Counted from the stretch's first letter, positions 48,687-58,599 are shown. The stretch is 64,000 nt of DNA from Gammaproteobacteria bacterium (GCA_033344735.1 JAWPMW010000001.1:1494171-1558170), one strand, 5' to 3'. Notes: a model not told the origin generated them from the sequence alone. Numbers and translations are program-made.

Positions 48687-50357
48687 ATGGCTAGCAGCAT
48701 GTTATTTCCGCGCATCACTTTACCTCTGCGAAGGAATTTTTCTGTTGGGTGGTTTTTCACTATAACAATTATCACTTTAGTTGTTATTTCTCCACTGATT
48801 GTTGTTTTACAGTTCAATCTTCACCCGCATACTGACACTTGGCAACATCTCACTGATTATGTCTTAACTGAATATATTACCAATTCATTATTGTTAGCCT
48901 TAGGTGTTGCAATCGGCACATTCATAATTGGTGTACCTGCAGCATGGTTATGCGCACTTTATTCTTTCCCCGGTAAGCGCATTTTAGAAGTTCTACTTTT
49001 ATTACCTCTTGCGATACCTGCATATATAGCTGCTTACACATACACAGGAATATTGGATTTCAGCGGGCCCGTACAATCTTATATTCGCGAAACATTTGAT
49101 TGGGGTTATGGAGAATATTGGTTTCCTGAAATTCGTTCATTGGGTGGTGCAATCGCCATGTTTTCTTTTGCACTCTACCCTTATGTATTTTTATTAACTC
49201 GTTCAACGCTCATCACCCAATCATCAAGTATTATTGATGCTGCTCGCTCCTTAGGTGCTAACAATATTGAAAGATTATTTAGCATCATTATTCCTTTAGC
49301 GCGCCCTGCCATTGCTGCTGGAGTCACACTAGCATTAATGGAGACATTGGCAGACTATGGAACAGTGCAATATTTTGGTGTTGATACATTCACTACAGGA
49401 ATTTTTCGCACCTGGTTTGGTTTCGGCGAAGCTGTTACCGCAGCACAATTATCAAGCATCTTAATGGTTACTGTATTTGCACTATTCTTACTTGAACAAC
49501 GTCAACGCAAAAGAATTCGTTATCACAATCCAAGTAACGCCACCCATAAAGGCCGAGAAATTCCATTACACGGAAGCCATGCTATTTTCGCAATTATTGC
49601 CTGCATACTTCCATCTCTATTTGGATTTATAATTCCTGTTTTACAACTAAGTGATTGGGCAATTGACACAGCAAGCACAATGGTTGATCAACAGTTTTGG
49701 TCATTAGCATTTAATAGCTTCTTCTTGGCAGCATGTGCTGCGCTTGCCACCCTCGTGATCGCAACCATCTTGGCTTATGGAAAACGAACCAGCAAAAACT
49801 TTTTACTAAACAGCTTAATTAACCTTAGTGCTATGGGTTACGCGGTTCCAGGTACCATCATTGCTGTTGGAACACTGATTATATTCAGCACCATGGATAG
49901 CTGGTTAATTGAATTTCTTGATCATCAATTTGATATTAAGGCAGAACTTATTTTTACTGGCACTATTTTCGCACTTGTATTTGCTCACACTGTTCGCTTT
50001 TTATCTTTAGGATTACAAACAGTCGGAGCTAGCTTATCTAAAATCAATCATTCAATTGATGAAGCTTCTCAGCTACTAGGCAGCAATCTTTACACAACAT
50101 TACGCAGCATTCACTTACCACTAATACGTAGCGGGTTACTTACAGCTGCACTACTCGTGTTTGTTGAAGTTATGAAAGAATTACCTGCTACTTTGATTAT
50201 GCGACCATTTAACTTCAACACACTAGCAGTACGCACATATGAACTTGCATCTGACGAGCGTTTAGCCGATGCTTCGACGGCTGCATTAGCCATAGTGCTA
50301 ACAGGCATCATCCCAGTGATTCTTTTAAATATCTCCATAAAAGCCAATGCTAGATAA
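48687..50357 (+). CDS. fbpB: Ferric iron ABC transporter, fused permease
   Basis: 556 residues with two homologous sets of six membrane helices, as in FbpB. Both halves carry the EAA-type cytoplasmic loop (DAARSLGANNIERLFSIIIPL and DEASQLLGSNLYTTLRSIHL, shortened). The end overlaps the ATPase start by 11 bp. Forms the transmembrane channel. Confidence 0.92.
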   Translation: MASSMLFPRITLPLRRNFSVGWFFTITIITLVVISPLIVVLQFNLHPHTDTWQHLTDYVLTEYITNSLLLALGVAIGTFIIGVPAAWLCALYSFPGKRILEVLLLLPLAIPAYIAAYTYTGILDFSGPVQSYIRETFDWGYGEYWFPEIRSLGGAIAMFSFALYPYVFLLTRSTLITQSSSIIDAARSLGANNIERLFSIIIPLARPAIAAGVTLALMETLADYGTVQYFGVDTFTTGIFRTWFGFGEAVTAAQLSSILMVTVFALFLLEQRQRKRIRYHNPSNATHKGREIPLHGSHAIFAIIACILPSLFGFIIPVLQLSDWAIDTASTMVDQQFWSLAFNSFFLAACAALATLVIATILAYGKRTSKNFLLNSLINLSAMGYAVPGTIIAVGTLIIFSTMDSWLIEFLDHQFDIKAELIFTGTIFALVFAHTVRFLSLGLQTVGASLSKINHSIDEASQLLGSNLYTTLRSIHLPLIRSGLLTAALLVFVEVMKELPATLIMRPFNFNTLAVRTYELASDERLADASTAALAIVLTGIIPVILLNISIKANAR

Positions 50358-51399
50358 ACCATTACTTGATGTGAGAAATGTCTCTGCTTCACATATGCAG
50401 CTAGATATTCTTGAACATGCCAACCTACAAGTTATGGCACACGATATCGTTTGCTTACTTGGCCCTAGTGGCTGTGGGAAAACGACTCTACTTAGATCCA
50501 TCGCAGGGCTACATAATATAGACCATGGCAGCATTGAAGTTGAGAACCAAATAATCAGTACAGCGCAAAGTTCAATGGCGCCTGAGACACGCAACATTGG
50601 CATGATGTTTCAAGATCTTGCTCTATTCCCTCATCTTAGTATTTTCGACAATATTGCTTACGGAATTCGCAAGTTGCAAAAAACTTATATCAATCAACAA
50701 GTAAAATATGTATTAGATTTAGTTGAGATTGGCGAGAAGCATCATTACAAATACCCACATGAGTTATCAGGCGGGCAACAACAACGCGTTGCATTAGCAA
50801 GAGCACTTGCGCCTAAACCCGCAATTTTGTTACTCGATGAACCATTTTCTAGTTTGGACCCAGACTTAAGAGAACAACTTGCAACACAAGTCCGAGACAT
50901 TTTAAAGCATGAAAAAATGACAGCAGTGCTAGTCACTCATGACCAGCATGAAGCCTTTGCGGTTGCAGACTGGGTAGGAGTAATGGAACACGGAAAAATT
51001 GTTCAATTCGATACACCTTATAATATTTATCATGAACCTGTTTCTCGATTTGTTGCTGACTTTGTAGGACTTGGTAATTTAATCCCCGCCACAATTTTAG
51101 GCGACAGTCGCATTGAAACTGTTTTTGGTGTACTAAATGGCTCTATCGACGCAAAATTTAAGAAAGGCGAAGTTGTAGATTTACTAGTTCGCCCAGATGA
51201 TATTCCTCATGATGACACTAGTAGCGTTACCGCTATTGTTGAGGGGAAACGCTTCTTAGGCGCAGAGTTTCTTTACACTTTACGACTGCCCAACGGACAT
51301 AGCGTACTGTGTTACGCCCCTAGTCACCATGACCACGAAATTGGAAAACCTCTTGGAATCGGGCTAGATCTAGAACATCTGGTACTATTTCCTCGATAA
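50347..51399 (+). CDS. fbpC: Ferric iron ABC transporter, ATP-binding protein
   Basis: 350 residues. Walker A GPSGCGKTT, signature ELSGGQQQRVALARA, Walker B ILLLDEPFSSLDP, H-loop VLVTHDQHEAF; the C-terminal ~110 residues form the regulatory TOBE-like domain seen in FbpC. Overlaps fbpB, indicating coupled translation. Confidence 0.93.
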   Translation: MLDKPLLDVRNVSASHMQLDILEHANLQVMAHDIVCLLGPSGCGKTTLLRSIAGLHNIDHGSIEVENQIISTAQSSMAPETRNIGMMFQDLALFPHLSIFDNIAYGIRKLQKTYINQQVKYVLDLVEIGEKHHYKYPHELSGGQQQRVALARALAPKPAILLLDEPFSSLDPDLREQLATQVRDILKHEKMTAVLVTHDQHEAFAVADWVGVMEHGKIVQFDTPYNIYHEPVSRFVADFVGLGNLIPATILGDSRIETVFGVLNGSIDAKFKKGEVVDLLVRPDDIPHDDTSSVTAIVEGKRFLGAEFLYTLRLPNGHSVLCYAPSHHDHEIGKPLGIGLDLEHLVLFPR

Positions 51400-51477
51400 T
51401 CTGCAGTATTTTCATAAAAACTTGACGTAAGTCACTAAAAGTACAAGAATTATCGAAATTCTATTTGGTGATTTTAT

Positions 51478-51858
51478 ATGAGCCCTTTAACACACAAATG
51501 CCGGCATCGATTGGCAATAACATTTATAACTGCAAGTATACTGTTTTGTCATGCTCAAGCCGGCATGATTGGTACCGAAACAATCAATTCAACGCATCTC
51601 GCAGAAGCAAACAAGCAATACGTTCATACAGCTCTACTTCGTGATGACGTTAAACAAGCCTTACTTGCTCACGGCGTAAACCCCCAACACGTGCAACAAC
51701 GCATTGATCAATTGACAGATCAAGAAATTCAACAACTAGCCAATCAATTTGACCAACTACCTGCTGCTAGTGGTGTCGGTCTTGTTCTGTTTGCCACAGG
51801 TCCCATTGTGTTCATGCTTGAGCTCATGGGCTTTACTGATTTAACTACTACATTTTAG
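51478..51858 (+). CDS. PA2779-family protein
   Basis: 126 residues: an N-terminal signal peptide (to about residue 28), a helical middle rich in Gln (VQQRIDQLTDQEIQQLANQF), and a C-terminal transmembrane helix (VGLVLFATGPIVFMLELMGF). This matches the PA2779 family, small membrane-attached proteins of unknown function encoded beside a PA2778-type C39-like lipoprotein, which follows 2 bp later. Confidence 0.75.
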   Translation: MSPLTHKCRHRLAITFITASILFCHAQAGMIGTETINSTHLAEANKQYVHTALLRDDVKQALLAHGVNPQHVQQRIDQLTDQEIQQLANQFDQLPAASGVGLVLFATGPIVFMLELMGFTDLTTTF

Positions 51859-51860
51859 AC

Positions 51861-52880
51861 GTGTTAATTCTTCGGCAACTACAAATAATTTTTTTAGTTT
51901 TTTGCCTTCTGCATTTATTATCAAGTTGTACAGTGATTGCTGTCGCTGACCGTATTATCCCTAAACAACCTCAAGACCTTCCCACAGATATTCGTCTTGA
52001 TGTCCCTTTTATAGAGCAAACCGATAATTTATGTGGGCCATCGTCACTGGCTATGGTAGCCAATTATTATGGCCAAAACATAACTGCCAACGATGTTGCT
52101 AGTTTAATGTACATACCAAATAAAAAAGGTAGCCTACAAATAGAAATGCAAGCTGCTGCACGCAGTCTTGGTTTAGTTGCTTATAGTATGCATATGGATT
52201 TGGCTTCTTTGCGCGCTGAGATTAACGCCGAACGTCCTGTGATCGTTTTACAAAATTTAGCTTTCAGCGTCTACCCTATTTGGCACTACTCAGTTGTAAC
52301 AGGGAGAGACCCCAACAATGATTATTTGTTGCTACATAGTGGGCGGCACAAGTATTACCGAAGCTCATGGACAACATTTGAAAATACTTGGCGACGCGGG
52401 AAATATTGGGCATTAATTGCAGCACCTATAGGTGATATCCCTAGTAGCGTTACTGAAATTGAAGCCGTAAAAGCTGCACTTGATTTAGAAAAGGTAGGTC
52501 AATTACGCGGAGCACAATTAACTTATGCAGCCATTATTGAACGCTGGCCAGAAAATTTCACCGCCCAAGTTGGTTTAGCAAATACTCACATGCAATTACA
52601 AGAGCCTTTGGCAGCCAGCGAGGCATATAAACAAGCACTACAACTCAATACCCAATCTGCAGAAGCATTAAATAACTTCGCTTATAGCGCTTTTGATCTG
52701 GGTTGTGAAATTACCGCTTTAGAAGCAGCAAACTGTGCTATTAGACTCGATCAAGCTAATCACAAAGAACTATCTGATACCTTAAATGAATTAAAAAACA
52801 AATCCGCGATTCCAAGTAATCATGCGAATTGTCCACAGATTCGCTGCAACGATCTCTCCATTGCAGCAAACAATCGTTAA
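51861..52880 (+). CDS. PA2778-type C39-like cysteine peptidase lipoprotein with TPR
   Basis: 339 residues from a GTG at 51861, 2 bp after the partner gene. A lipobox-like LSSCTV (Cys about residue 22) suggests a lipoprotein. The C39-like domain has QTDNLCGPSSLAMVANYYGQ (nucleophile Cys) and IWHYSVVTGRD (His); LLLHSGRHKYYR follows. The C-terminal third is TPR-like (AQLTYAAIIERWPENFTAQVG, shortened). Probably an envelope peptidase or transglutaminase-like enzyme; target unknown. The partner may be its substrate or tether. Confidence 0.8.
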   Translation: MLILRQLQIIFLVFCLLHLLSSCTVIAVADRIIPKQPQDLPTDIRLDVPFIEQTDNLCGPSSLAMVANYYGQNITANDVASLMYIPNKKGSLQIEMQAAARSLGLVAYSMHMDLASLRAEINAERPVIVLQNLAFSVYPIWHYSVVTGRDPNNDYLLLHSGRHKYYRSSWTTFENTWRRGKYWALIAAPIGDIPSSVTEIEAVKAALDLEKVGQLRGAQLTYAAIIERWPENFTAQVGLANTHMQLQEPLAASEAYKQALQLNTQSAEALNNFAYSAFDLGCEITALEAANCAIRLDQANHKELSDTLNELKNKSAIPSNHANCPQIRCNDLSIAANNR

Positions 52881-53056
52881 TGCCAACTTAGTCAAGCACA
52901 AAACGTTTAATTTCGTTATCATTGCACCCCGAAAACATGCGCTCTCGCAATGTTTCAATTTTACACATACATAAGGACGTGAATTATTGATTTAGGGATT
53001 AGCACTAAAGCGCTTACTTACAATCTCTAGATTTTTATTCCTAAGGAGAGAATCAA

Positions 53057-53674
53057 ATGTCATCTTCATTCAATCGCTGGCGCCCACATCCTTGGCATGG
53101 AATAGATGTTGGCCCACAAGCACCCAAAGTTGTTCATGCCTATATTGAAAGTACTCCTTTCAATCACATTAAGTATGAAGTTGACAAACAAACTGGTTAC
53201 TTAAGAGTTGATCGACCTCATCGAACTTCTTCGCTACCTCCAACACTTTACGGATTCATCCCTCAAACATACTGCGGCAATCGTGTTGGCACACTCATGG
53301 ATGGGGCAACTCAAGGCGACGATGACCCGTTAGATATTTGTGTTGTTAGTGATAGGCCGATTGACCGTGCAGAGTTAATTCTAAATGCGCGTGTTGTCGG
53401 CGGACTACCTATGCTCGATGGTGGGGAAGCAGATGATAAAATTATCGCAGTACTAGAGAAAGACCACGTATGGTCAAACGTCAATGATATTTCTGAACTC
53501 CCTCAATCTATCGTCGAGCGCTTAATACATTACTTCAGCACCTACAAATCTCTTCCCAGCGAAGATCCAAAAGTACATGTGGGTGTGGCTTATGGCCGCG
53601 AACATGCAGAAAAGGTTATTCAATTATCAATAGATGATTATCAAGATAAATTTTCGACACTTGCTACCAGTTAA
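53057..53674 (+). CDS. ppa: Inorganic pyrophosphatase
   Basis: Family I soluble pyrophosphatase, 205 residues. [29 protein letters not shown] and the metal site [10 protein letters not shown] are the family motifs; the binding aspartates of [12 protein letters not shown] follow. The N-terminal [12 protein letters not shown] block and [10 protein letters not shown] place it in the longer-variant subfamily. Ribosome binding site AAGGAGAG. Hydrolyses PPi to drive biosynthesis. Confidence 0.95.
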   Translation: MSSSFNRWRPHPWHGIDVGPQAPKVVHAYIESTPFNHIKYEVDKQTGYLRVDRPHRTSSLPPTLYGFIPQTYCGNRVGTLMDGATQGDDDPLDICVVSDRPIDRAELILNARVVGGLPMLDGGEADDKIIAVLEKDHVWSNVNDISELPQSIVERLIHYFSTYKSLPSEDPKVHVGVAYGREHAEKVIQLSIDDYQDKFSTLATS

Positions 53675-53713
53675 CTTAACCATATCTCCTAAAACTTTTT
53701 TTGGCTTGTTATT

Positions 53714-53745
53714 GCATCGTAAAACATCAGACTGTTTTACGATGC
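53714..53745. repeat. Perfect 13-bp inverted repeat at the end of the polymerase gene
   Basis: GCATCGTAAAACA-tcagac-TGTTTTACGATGC. It overlaps the polymerase stop codon (53727-53729) and lies 40 bp past the ppa stop. Neither strand has a T-run after it, so it is not a standard terminator; it may stabilise 3' ends or terminate weakly. Confidence 0.6.
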
Positions 53746-54953
53746 CCAAAAGGCTTCCATGCAGGCGCAATCACATTTGGCATCTCAGAACGATTTAACA
53801 AATTAGCTGGCGCCAGCGTGAACTCTCCATAACGCTGATTAATTTTATCCATCGCCAAATTAATCTGTTCACGCCTAATATCTCTTTCGCCAAAAAGAGA
53901 AAGCTGATGCCCCTGGTCTTTTGGATCCAATGCTGTTATTTGCACTTGGAAGCACCCTTGTTTATCCCAAGAATTGCGCAAAAAAATATTGACTAGTTTT
54001 TTTATTTGCTGACTATCGCTGGTTGGCATTGCAGTCTGCATTTTTTTTGCTAGCCATCCTTGATCAGTCAAAACACCAATAAAATAATAACGTGCTTCAA
54101 ATTCATGCTTACGTAATCTTGCTGCCACCTTTTCAGCCATATGATGAAAATACATTCTTATTGTTGTTAAATTCTTTGTATTTGGCGGCATCACTTTTCC
54201 ATGACCAATTGATTTAGGTGCTGCCACACTTTGTCGAATAGGATCAGGATCTAATCCCTGCGCCATATACCAAATACGTCGACCTAGATTTCCAAAGCGC
54301 CCTGCCAACTCACCGATGGGAAGATATTTCATCTCCCCACAGACATACACACCACGATCATTTAAAAAGCCCCCAATCCCTTTAGCAATTCCACTCAACT
54401 CCGTCACAGGCACATCACTTAGATATTCTCTAGACTGCCAGGGAGGCACTGCAAACAGACCATTTGGCTTATCTTTCTTTGCAGCGTGCTTTGCTGTGGT
54501 TTTATCGCCACTAACACCAACACTGCAGGTAATACCACTGCTATCATAGACAACTTGTTTAGCTAACTTACCAGCTTCAGTTGGGCTACTATAAATTTTT
54601 TGACAGCGTGTCACATCGAGAAAAGCCTCATCAACAGAAAACACTTCTACATCGGGTGTGACCATTTGCAAAGCGGACATTATATTAGTCGATACTTCTG
54701 CATACCGATAAGGCCTGGCTGGCACCTGAATAACACTAGGACAGAGTTCTTGCGCCTGTTTAATTCGCATTCCTGTTCTGACGCCATATTTTCTTGCTTC
54801 GTAAGAGCTAGTGATGAAACAAGTCCCCATTACTCCATTAGTAATTCCTATGGGTTTACCGAGCAACTCTGGGTGATCGGATTGTTCAATGCTGGCAAAG
54901 AAAGCATCCATATCAATAAATACAATGGCACGCTCCCAATGCACATTAGTCAT
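53727..54953 (-). CDS. Y-family DNA polymerase (DinB/pol IV-like)
   Basis: 408 residues. IVFIDMDAFFASIEQ and FSVDEAFLDVT hold the catalytic acidic residues; CSVGVSGDKTTAKHAAKKDKPNG (shortened here) resembles the DinB nucleotide-binding region, and a C-terminal clamp-binding motif, QLSLF, sits at about residue 356. Translesion polymerase. It overlaps the upstream lexA-like gene by 8 nt, so the two form an SOS-type operon under the direct-repeat boxes. Confidence 0.87.
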   Translation of the reverse strand: MTNVHWERAIVFIDMDAFFASIEQSDHPELLGKPIGITNGVMGTCFITSSYEARKYGVRTGMRIKQAQELCPSVIQVPARPYRYAEVSTNIMSALQMVTPDVEVFSVDEAFLDVTRCQKIYSSPTEAGKLAKQVVYDSSGITCSVGVSGDKTTAKHAAKKDKPNGLFAVPPWQSREYLSDVPVTELSGIAKGIGGFLNDRGVYVCGEMKYLPIGELAGRFGNLGRRIWYMAQGLDPDPIRQSVAAPKSIGHGKVMPPNTKNLTTIRMYFHHMAEKVAARLRKHEFEARYYFIGVLTDQGWLAKKMQTAMPTSDSQQIKKLVNIFLRNSWDKQGCFQVQITALDPKDQGHQLSLFGERDIRREQINLAMDKINQRYGEFTLAPANLLNRSEMPNVIAPAWKPFGHRKTV

Positions 54954-55536
54954 ACATCCTCACTTGGCCAACCAACACACCTTGTATCGTCACTTGATGT
55001 GCAGGATATTCTTTTGCTTGCATTGCTTTATTTGCCGGCACCAATCGAACAATATCTTTTTTAGGAAATTGAATGCGCTTAAGCGTGGCATTTTCATTAT
55101 CAATTAGTGCCACTACAATTTGATTACTACGCGCCGTGCTTGCATGCTCAATCACAACTAGATCACCATTGCGTATTCCCTCTTCAATCATAGAATGACC
55201 TTTCACTTGCAACACATAACGATTATGCCCACCTAACAAATGTGCAAAATTAACTAACTTTTTATCCTCAATAGCCTCAATTGGCTTACCCGCAGCGATA
55301 CGTCCTAAAACTGGCAACTCATCAACATCGGGGTGATCTAATAACTCGATCCCGCGCGTTTTAGGATTACGCACGATATACCCCTTATCTTCTAAGGCAG
55401 ACACATAACGGTGCACCACCCCTTTAGACTGAATACCCAAACCTTGTGCAATCTCAGTCAGCAATGGAGCTTTACGCTCTTTTGTGTAATAGCTTGTTAT
55501 AAAGCTAAAAGTATCTTGTTCTCGTTCGGTTAGCAT
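54946..55536 (-). CDS. LexA-like SOS repressor
   Basis: About 196 residues from the ATG at 55536; a GTG to 55548 overlaps the operator and is less likely. The N-terminal winged helix (MLTEREQDTFSFITSYY; PLLTEIAQGLGIQSKGVVHRY) and S24 domain resemble LexA. The Ala-Gly autocleavage bond lies in GRIAAGKP, Ser in GHSMIEEG and Lys in ENATLKRI. The autocleavage machinery is intact. Coupled to a polymerase gene, it may be a second LexA. Confidence 0.88.
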   Translation of the reverse strand: MLTEREQDTFSFITSYYTKERKAPLLTEIAQGLGIQSKGVVHRYVSALEDKGYIVRNPKTRGIELLDHPDVDELPVLGRIAAGKPIEAIEDKKLVNFAHLLGGHNRYVLQVKGHSMIEEGIRNGDLVVIEHASTARSNQIVVALIDNENATLKRIQFPKKDIVRLVPANKAMQAKEYPAHQVTIQGVLVGQVRMYD

Positions 55537-55540
55537 AAAT

Positions 55541-55581
55541 GTTCTCACTAAGTTCTCTCACTATGAGAACATAACGAGAAC
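55541..55581 (-). promoter_or_regulatory. Two direct-repeat LexA boxes in opposite orientation
   Basis: GTTC-N7-GTTC at 55541-55555 and GAAC-N7-GAAC at 55567-55581, the reverse complement of the same form. GTTCN7GTTC is the alphaproteobacterial LexA box, not the CTGT-N8-ACAG of E. coli. A TTGACA -35 sequence (minus strand, 55592-55587) lies just upstream, so bound repressor would block the promoter. Confidence 0.75.
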
Positions 55582-55678
55582 ATTCATGTCAATCTTGATT
55601 TCGCTTTAATTCATAAAGAAATTAATTAACCCGCCGATAACAGGTGTAGTGAAAATCGAATTTGCTTGAGGCATTAAC

Positions 55679-56488
55679 ATGGTCAGCCAACACCCTTCTC
55701 CAAATAAAATCAAAAAACTGAGTAATAAGCTCTATGAAAAAGAGTTGTTAAGATTACAAATTGAACTCATCAAGCTACAAGAATGGGTCAAATATAGCGG
55801 AGCAAAAGTTGCTGTTTTGTTTGAAGGACGTGATGCAGCAGGGAAAGGCGGTGTTATCAAGCGCATCACTCAACATCTAAACCCGCGTGTATGCCACATT
55901 ATCGCACTCGGCACGCCCACCGAACGTGAAAAAGGTCAGTGGTACTTCCAACGCTATGCAGCACAACTTCCTTCCGCAGGTGAAATCATGCTTTTCGATA
56001 GAAGTTGGTATAACCGCGCCGGAGTCGAACGCGTGATGGGCTTTTGTGATGACCATGAGTATCACACTTTTCTGAAAGACACACCAATCTTTGAACAGAT
56101 GCTGATTGATTCAGGAATTATCTTAAGAAAATATTGGTTTTCAGTCAGTGACGAGCAACAAGAAAAACGCTTTCAAGAGCGCCTCAACAATCCGACAAAA
56201 CATTGGAAACTTAGCCCGATGGATTTAGAAGCACGCGACAAATGGGCTGAATACTCGATGGCAAAAGATGCCATGTTTACTCATACTGATACACCTATAT
56301 CGCCTTGGTATGTTATACAAGCAGACAACAAGAAGCGTGCTCGATTAAATTGCATCAGCCATTTACTAAACTCAATTCCTTATGAAGATCTAACCCCTAA
56401 AAAGATAATATTACCACCACGAAAAATTAAGTCAGGATACAAGCGCCCGCCCATGGAAAAACAAAATATTGTGAATTTGGGTTATTAG
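55679..56488 (+). CDS. ppk2: Polyphosphate kinase 2 family protein
   Basis: 269 residues. Walker A FEGRDAAGKGG (about residue 48), PTEREKGQWYFQRY and the Walker B region FDRSWYNRAGVERVMGF are those of class I PPK2. Uses polyphosphate to phosphorylate ADP or GDP. Single gene, divergent from the lexA-like operon with the LexA boxes about 100 bp upstream. Confidence 0.93.
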   Translation: MVSQHPSPNKIKKLSNKLYEKELLRLQIELIKLQEWVKYSGAKVAVLFEGRDAAGKGGVIKRITQHLNPRVCHIIALGTPTEREKGQWYFQRYAAQLPSAGEIMLFDRSWYNRAGVERVMGFCDDHEYHTFLKDTPIFEQMLIDSGIILRKYWFSVSDEQQEKRFQERLNNPTKHWKLSPMDLEARDKWAEYSMAKDAMFTHTDTPISPWYVIQADNKKRARLNCISHLLNSIPYEDLTPKKIILPPRKIKSGYKRPPMEKQNIVNLGY

Positions 56489-56518
56489 TAATCAATCCAG
56501 ATCTGATTTAGATTAAGC

Positions 56519-57112
56519 TTATTCCACCGTTTCATAAATATTAAAAAAATTATAATGTGAATTTGAATGTTCATGGTAAACCGTTTGGCCATCACTTAAA
56601 GACAAATACCACACGAGTAGATTAGATGTGTCTTTACAGACTACTTTCAGGGTGTCGAACTCTCCCATGCCAGTTTTAACTCTTTGGGCAGACTCAACTT
56701 TGCAATTCCTTCTCAAGTTGAAATAACCCAGATCTGCGGTAATGAAAAATTCTTTACCTACAAATAACGGCCAAATCGCACCTCCAAAAGTTAATTTAGC
56801 CGTGCCATCTTCATATGGTTGACACCTCACCCACTTTACTGGAATTGCAAATTGAACCAGGTAAGTCGAAATACATCCGTTATTACCAATCCAAGTTAAG
56901 CCTTTTGAGCTGATTGAAGTCATTGTTTTGCTATATGGCATTCCATTTAGTAGCGCATTATATTGATAGCCCACATCCAAAACTTGTGGTGCATCTATAG
57001 TGACAGCATCGGTAATATCTCTGATTTTTATTAATTCGGCATGTGTAGCTTCAATTAAAGAAGCAAATACAACAAAGAGTAATAAAAATTTTATGAGCCT
57101 TGCGCTGCGCAT
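56519..57112 (-). CDS. Secreted hypothetical protein
   Basis: About 197 residues from the ATG at 57112, which opens a signal peptide (MRSARLIKFLLLFVVFASLI, cleavage after THA). The frame extends to 57184 but the added residues spoil the signal. Mature part is beta-rich (DVGYQYNALLNG; CQPYEDGTAKLTFGG) with four cysteines, probably paired. No family recognised. Convergent with ppk2. Confidence 0.6.
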   Translation of the reverse strand: MRSARLIKFLLLFVVFASLIEATHAELIKIRDITDAVTIDAPQVLDVGYQYNALLNGMPYSKTMTSISSKGLTWIGNNGCISTYLVQFAIPVKWVRCQPYEDGTAKLTFGGAIWPLFVGKEFFITADLGYFNLRRNCKVESAQRVKTGMGEFDTLKVVCKDTSNLLVWYLSLSDGQTVYHEHSNSHYNFFNIYETVE

Positions 57113-57356
57113 AATGTAATGTATCGGGAAAAAAGATTTAATAAAAAATTCGGGTGAGAATTGTACAATAACTACATCTATCATGTGTCAAATATAATAG
57201 TACTTCATTAATTTTATTGTGTTCAGAAATATTAATAAACTCTATCTATTATTTGAGGTATAAAATTTGATAATCTGTACATAATATTAATTCATCCATC
57301 TATCAAGCTTAAGTGTACAATAAACATATTATCCAACTATGTTGGGGAAACACTGT

Positions 57357-58403
57357 ATGTCTGATTATAAAAATTTACTCAACTTTGTCATTGTCATATT
57401 GTTATTGATTTCAGAATCAACTCTGGCTGAAAAAGTAGTACTACATACGGTGATAGATAAGCAAAGAAATATGGCTATGCATCAAATACCTTTGCCTGCC
57501 AGCTGGAAGATAGTCACACCCAACACCATCGAAGACCCAAGTATTATTGGTCCCAATGGAATTAAAATCTATTATCGAAATGGCGGCTCATACGTTTTCA
57601 GCAATGACCCTTACATGCAACAAATTTATTCACAGTCCGGTCAACAAATGCGCCCACCCGTTAGCGCTCAACAAATCGTGGAACAAGATTTAGCACCTCA
57701 GTTAAATAAACATGGTTTACAGTTAGAGAAAGTCTATCCACTCCCTGAGATTGCACAACGCAGCCAGACCTACAGCAACAAACTTTACAAAAGCATGCCT
57801 ACACAACAGTACTTTGACGCTGCAGGCTCAGAATGGTCTGATGGCAAAGGAAATACAATTCTGGTTATCGTTGACCAAATAGCTAACGACGGACAAGGCA
57901 GTGTTTTTTGGTATTACTCACTGAAAGTACTTGAGGCGCCTGACAAACATTTTGAAGAAGCAAAGGTTACTTTTATTTATGGCATTGTAAACACTCAAGA
58001 CAACCCACAACAAATTCAAGCATACAACTTAAGCGAACAACAAAAATCAAACCAAAGCTGGAATCAACACAATGCACGCATGAAACAAAATCAGCAAAAC
58101 TTTGAACGCCAGCAAGCCATCCATAAAAGCACATCAGATGCAATCAACCGTTCAATCAACAGCACTTATCAAAATCAAAATGCCTCCAGCGACCGCCTGC
58201 AAGACAAACAAATAAACGTTATCCGTGACGAAAGCACGGTGACAAATCCACACGACGGTGAACAATATCAGGTTGAAGCAGGTGCTGATCACTATTGGAT
58301 GAATAGCGATGGAGAATACATCCCTAGCAACGACCCAAATTACAATCCAAACCTAGACCCAAACAATAATAGAGAGTGGCAATATGTAGAGCCGGAGTAT
58401 TAG
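57357..58403 (+). CDS. Secreted hypothetical protein with Gln/Asn-rich tail
   Basis: About 348 residues from the ATG at 57357, preceded by GGGGAAA; an ATG at 57339 adds six residues. Signal peptide to about residue 24 (STLAEK). Residues 30-200 look like a compact domain (LPASWKIVTPNTIEDPSIIG); from about 230 it is rich in Gln and Asn, and it ends with a WMNSDGEYIPSNDPNYNPN motif. No family recognised. Monocistronic. Confidence 0.65.
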   Translation: MSDYKNLLNFVIVILLLISESTLAEKVVLHTVIDKQRNMAMHQIPLPASWKIVTPNTIEDPSIIGPNGIKIYYRNGGSYVFSNDPYMQQIYSQSGQQMRPPVSAQQIVEQDLAPQLNKHGLQLEKVYPLPEIAQRSQTYSNKLYKSMPTQQYFDAAGSEWSDGKGNTILVIVDQIANDGQGSVFWYYSLKVLEAPDKHFEEAKVTFIYGIVNTQDNPQQIQAYNLSEQQKSNQSWNQHNARMKQNQQNFERQQAIHKSTSDAINRSINSTYQNQNASSDRLQDKQINVIRDESTVTNPHDGEQYQVEAGADHYWMNSDGEYIPSNDPNYNPNLDPNNNREWQYVEPEY

Positions 58404-58599
58404 TGAAATATCCTGGGGAATTTCAATATTTCTTCTTTAAAACAAATAATCGCAATCCTCAGCAATATCAATTTAAGCAGACTATTTAATCTTGCTTGTA
58501 ATGCAAAACTATAATTATCAAAATCTTTCCAAACACTCGTTCTAATAACTAGCATCCGGTATAGTACGCGCAAACAATTTTTACGATCCTTAACTAGAC

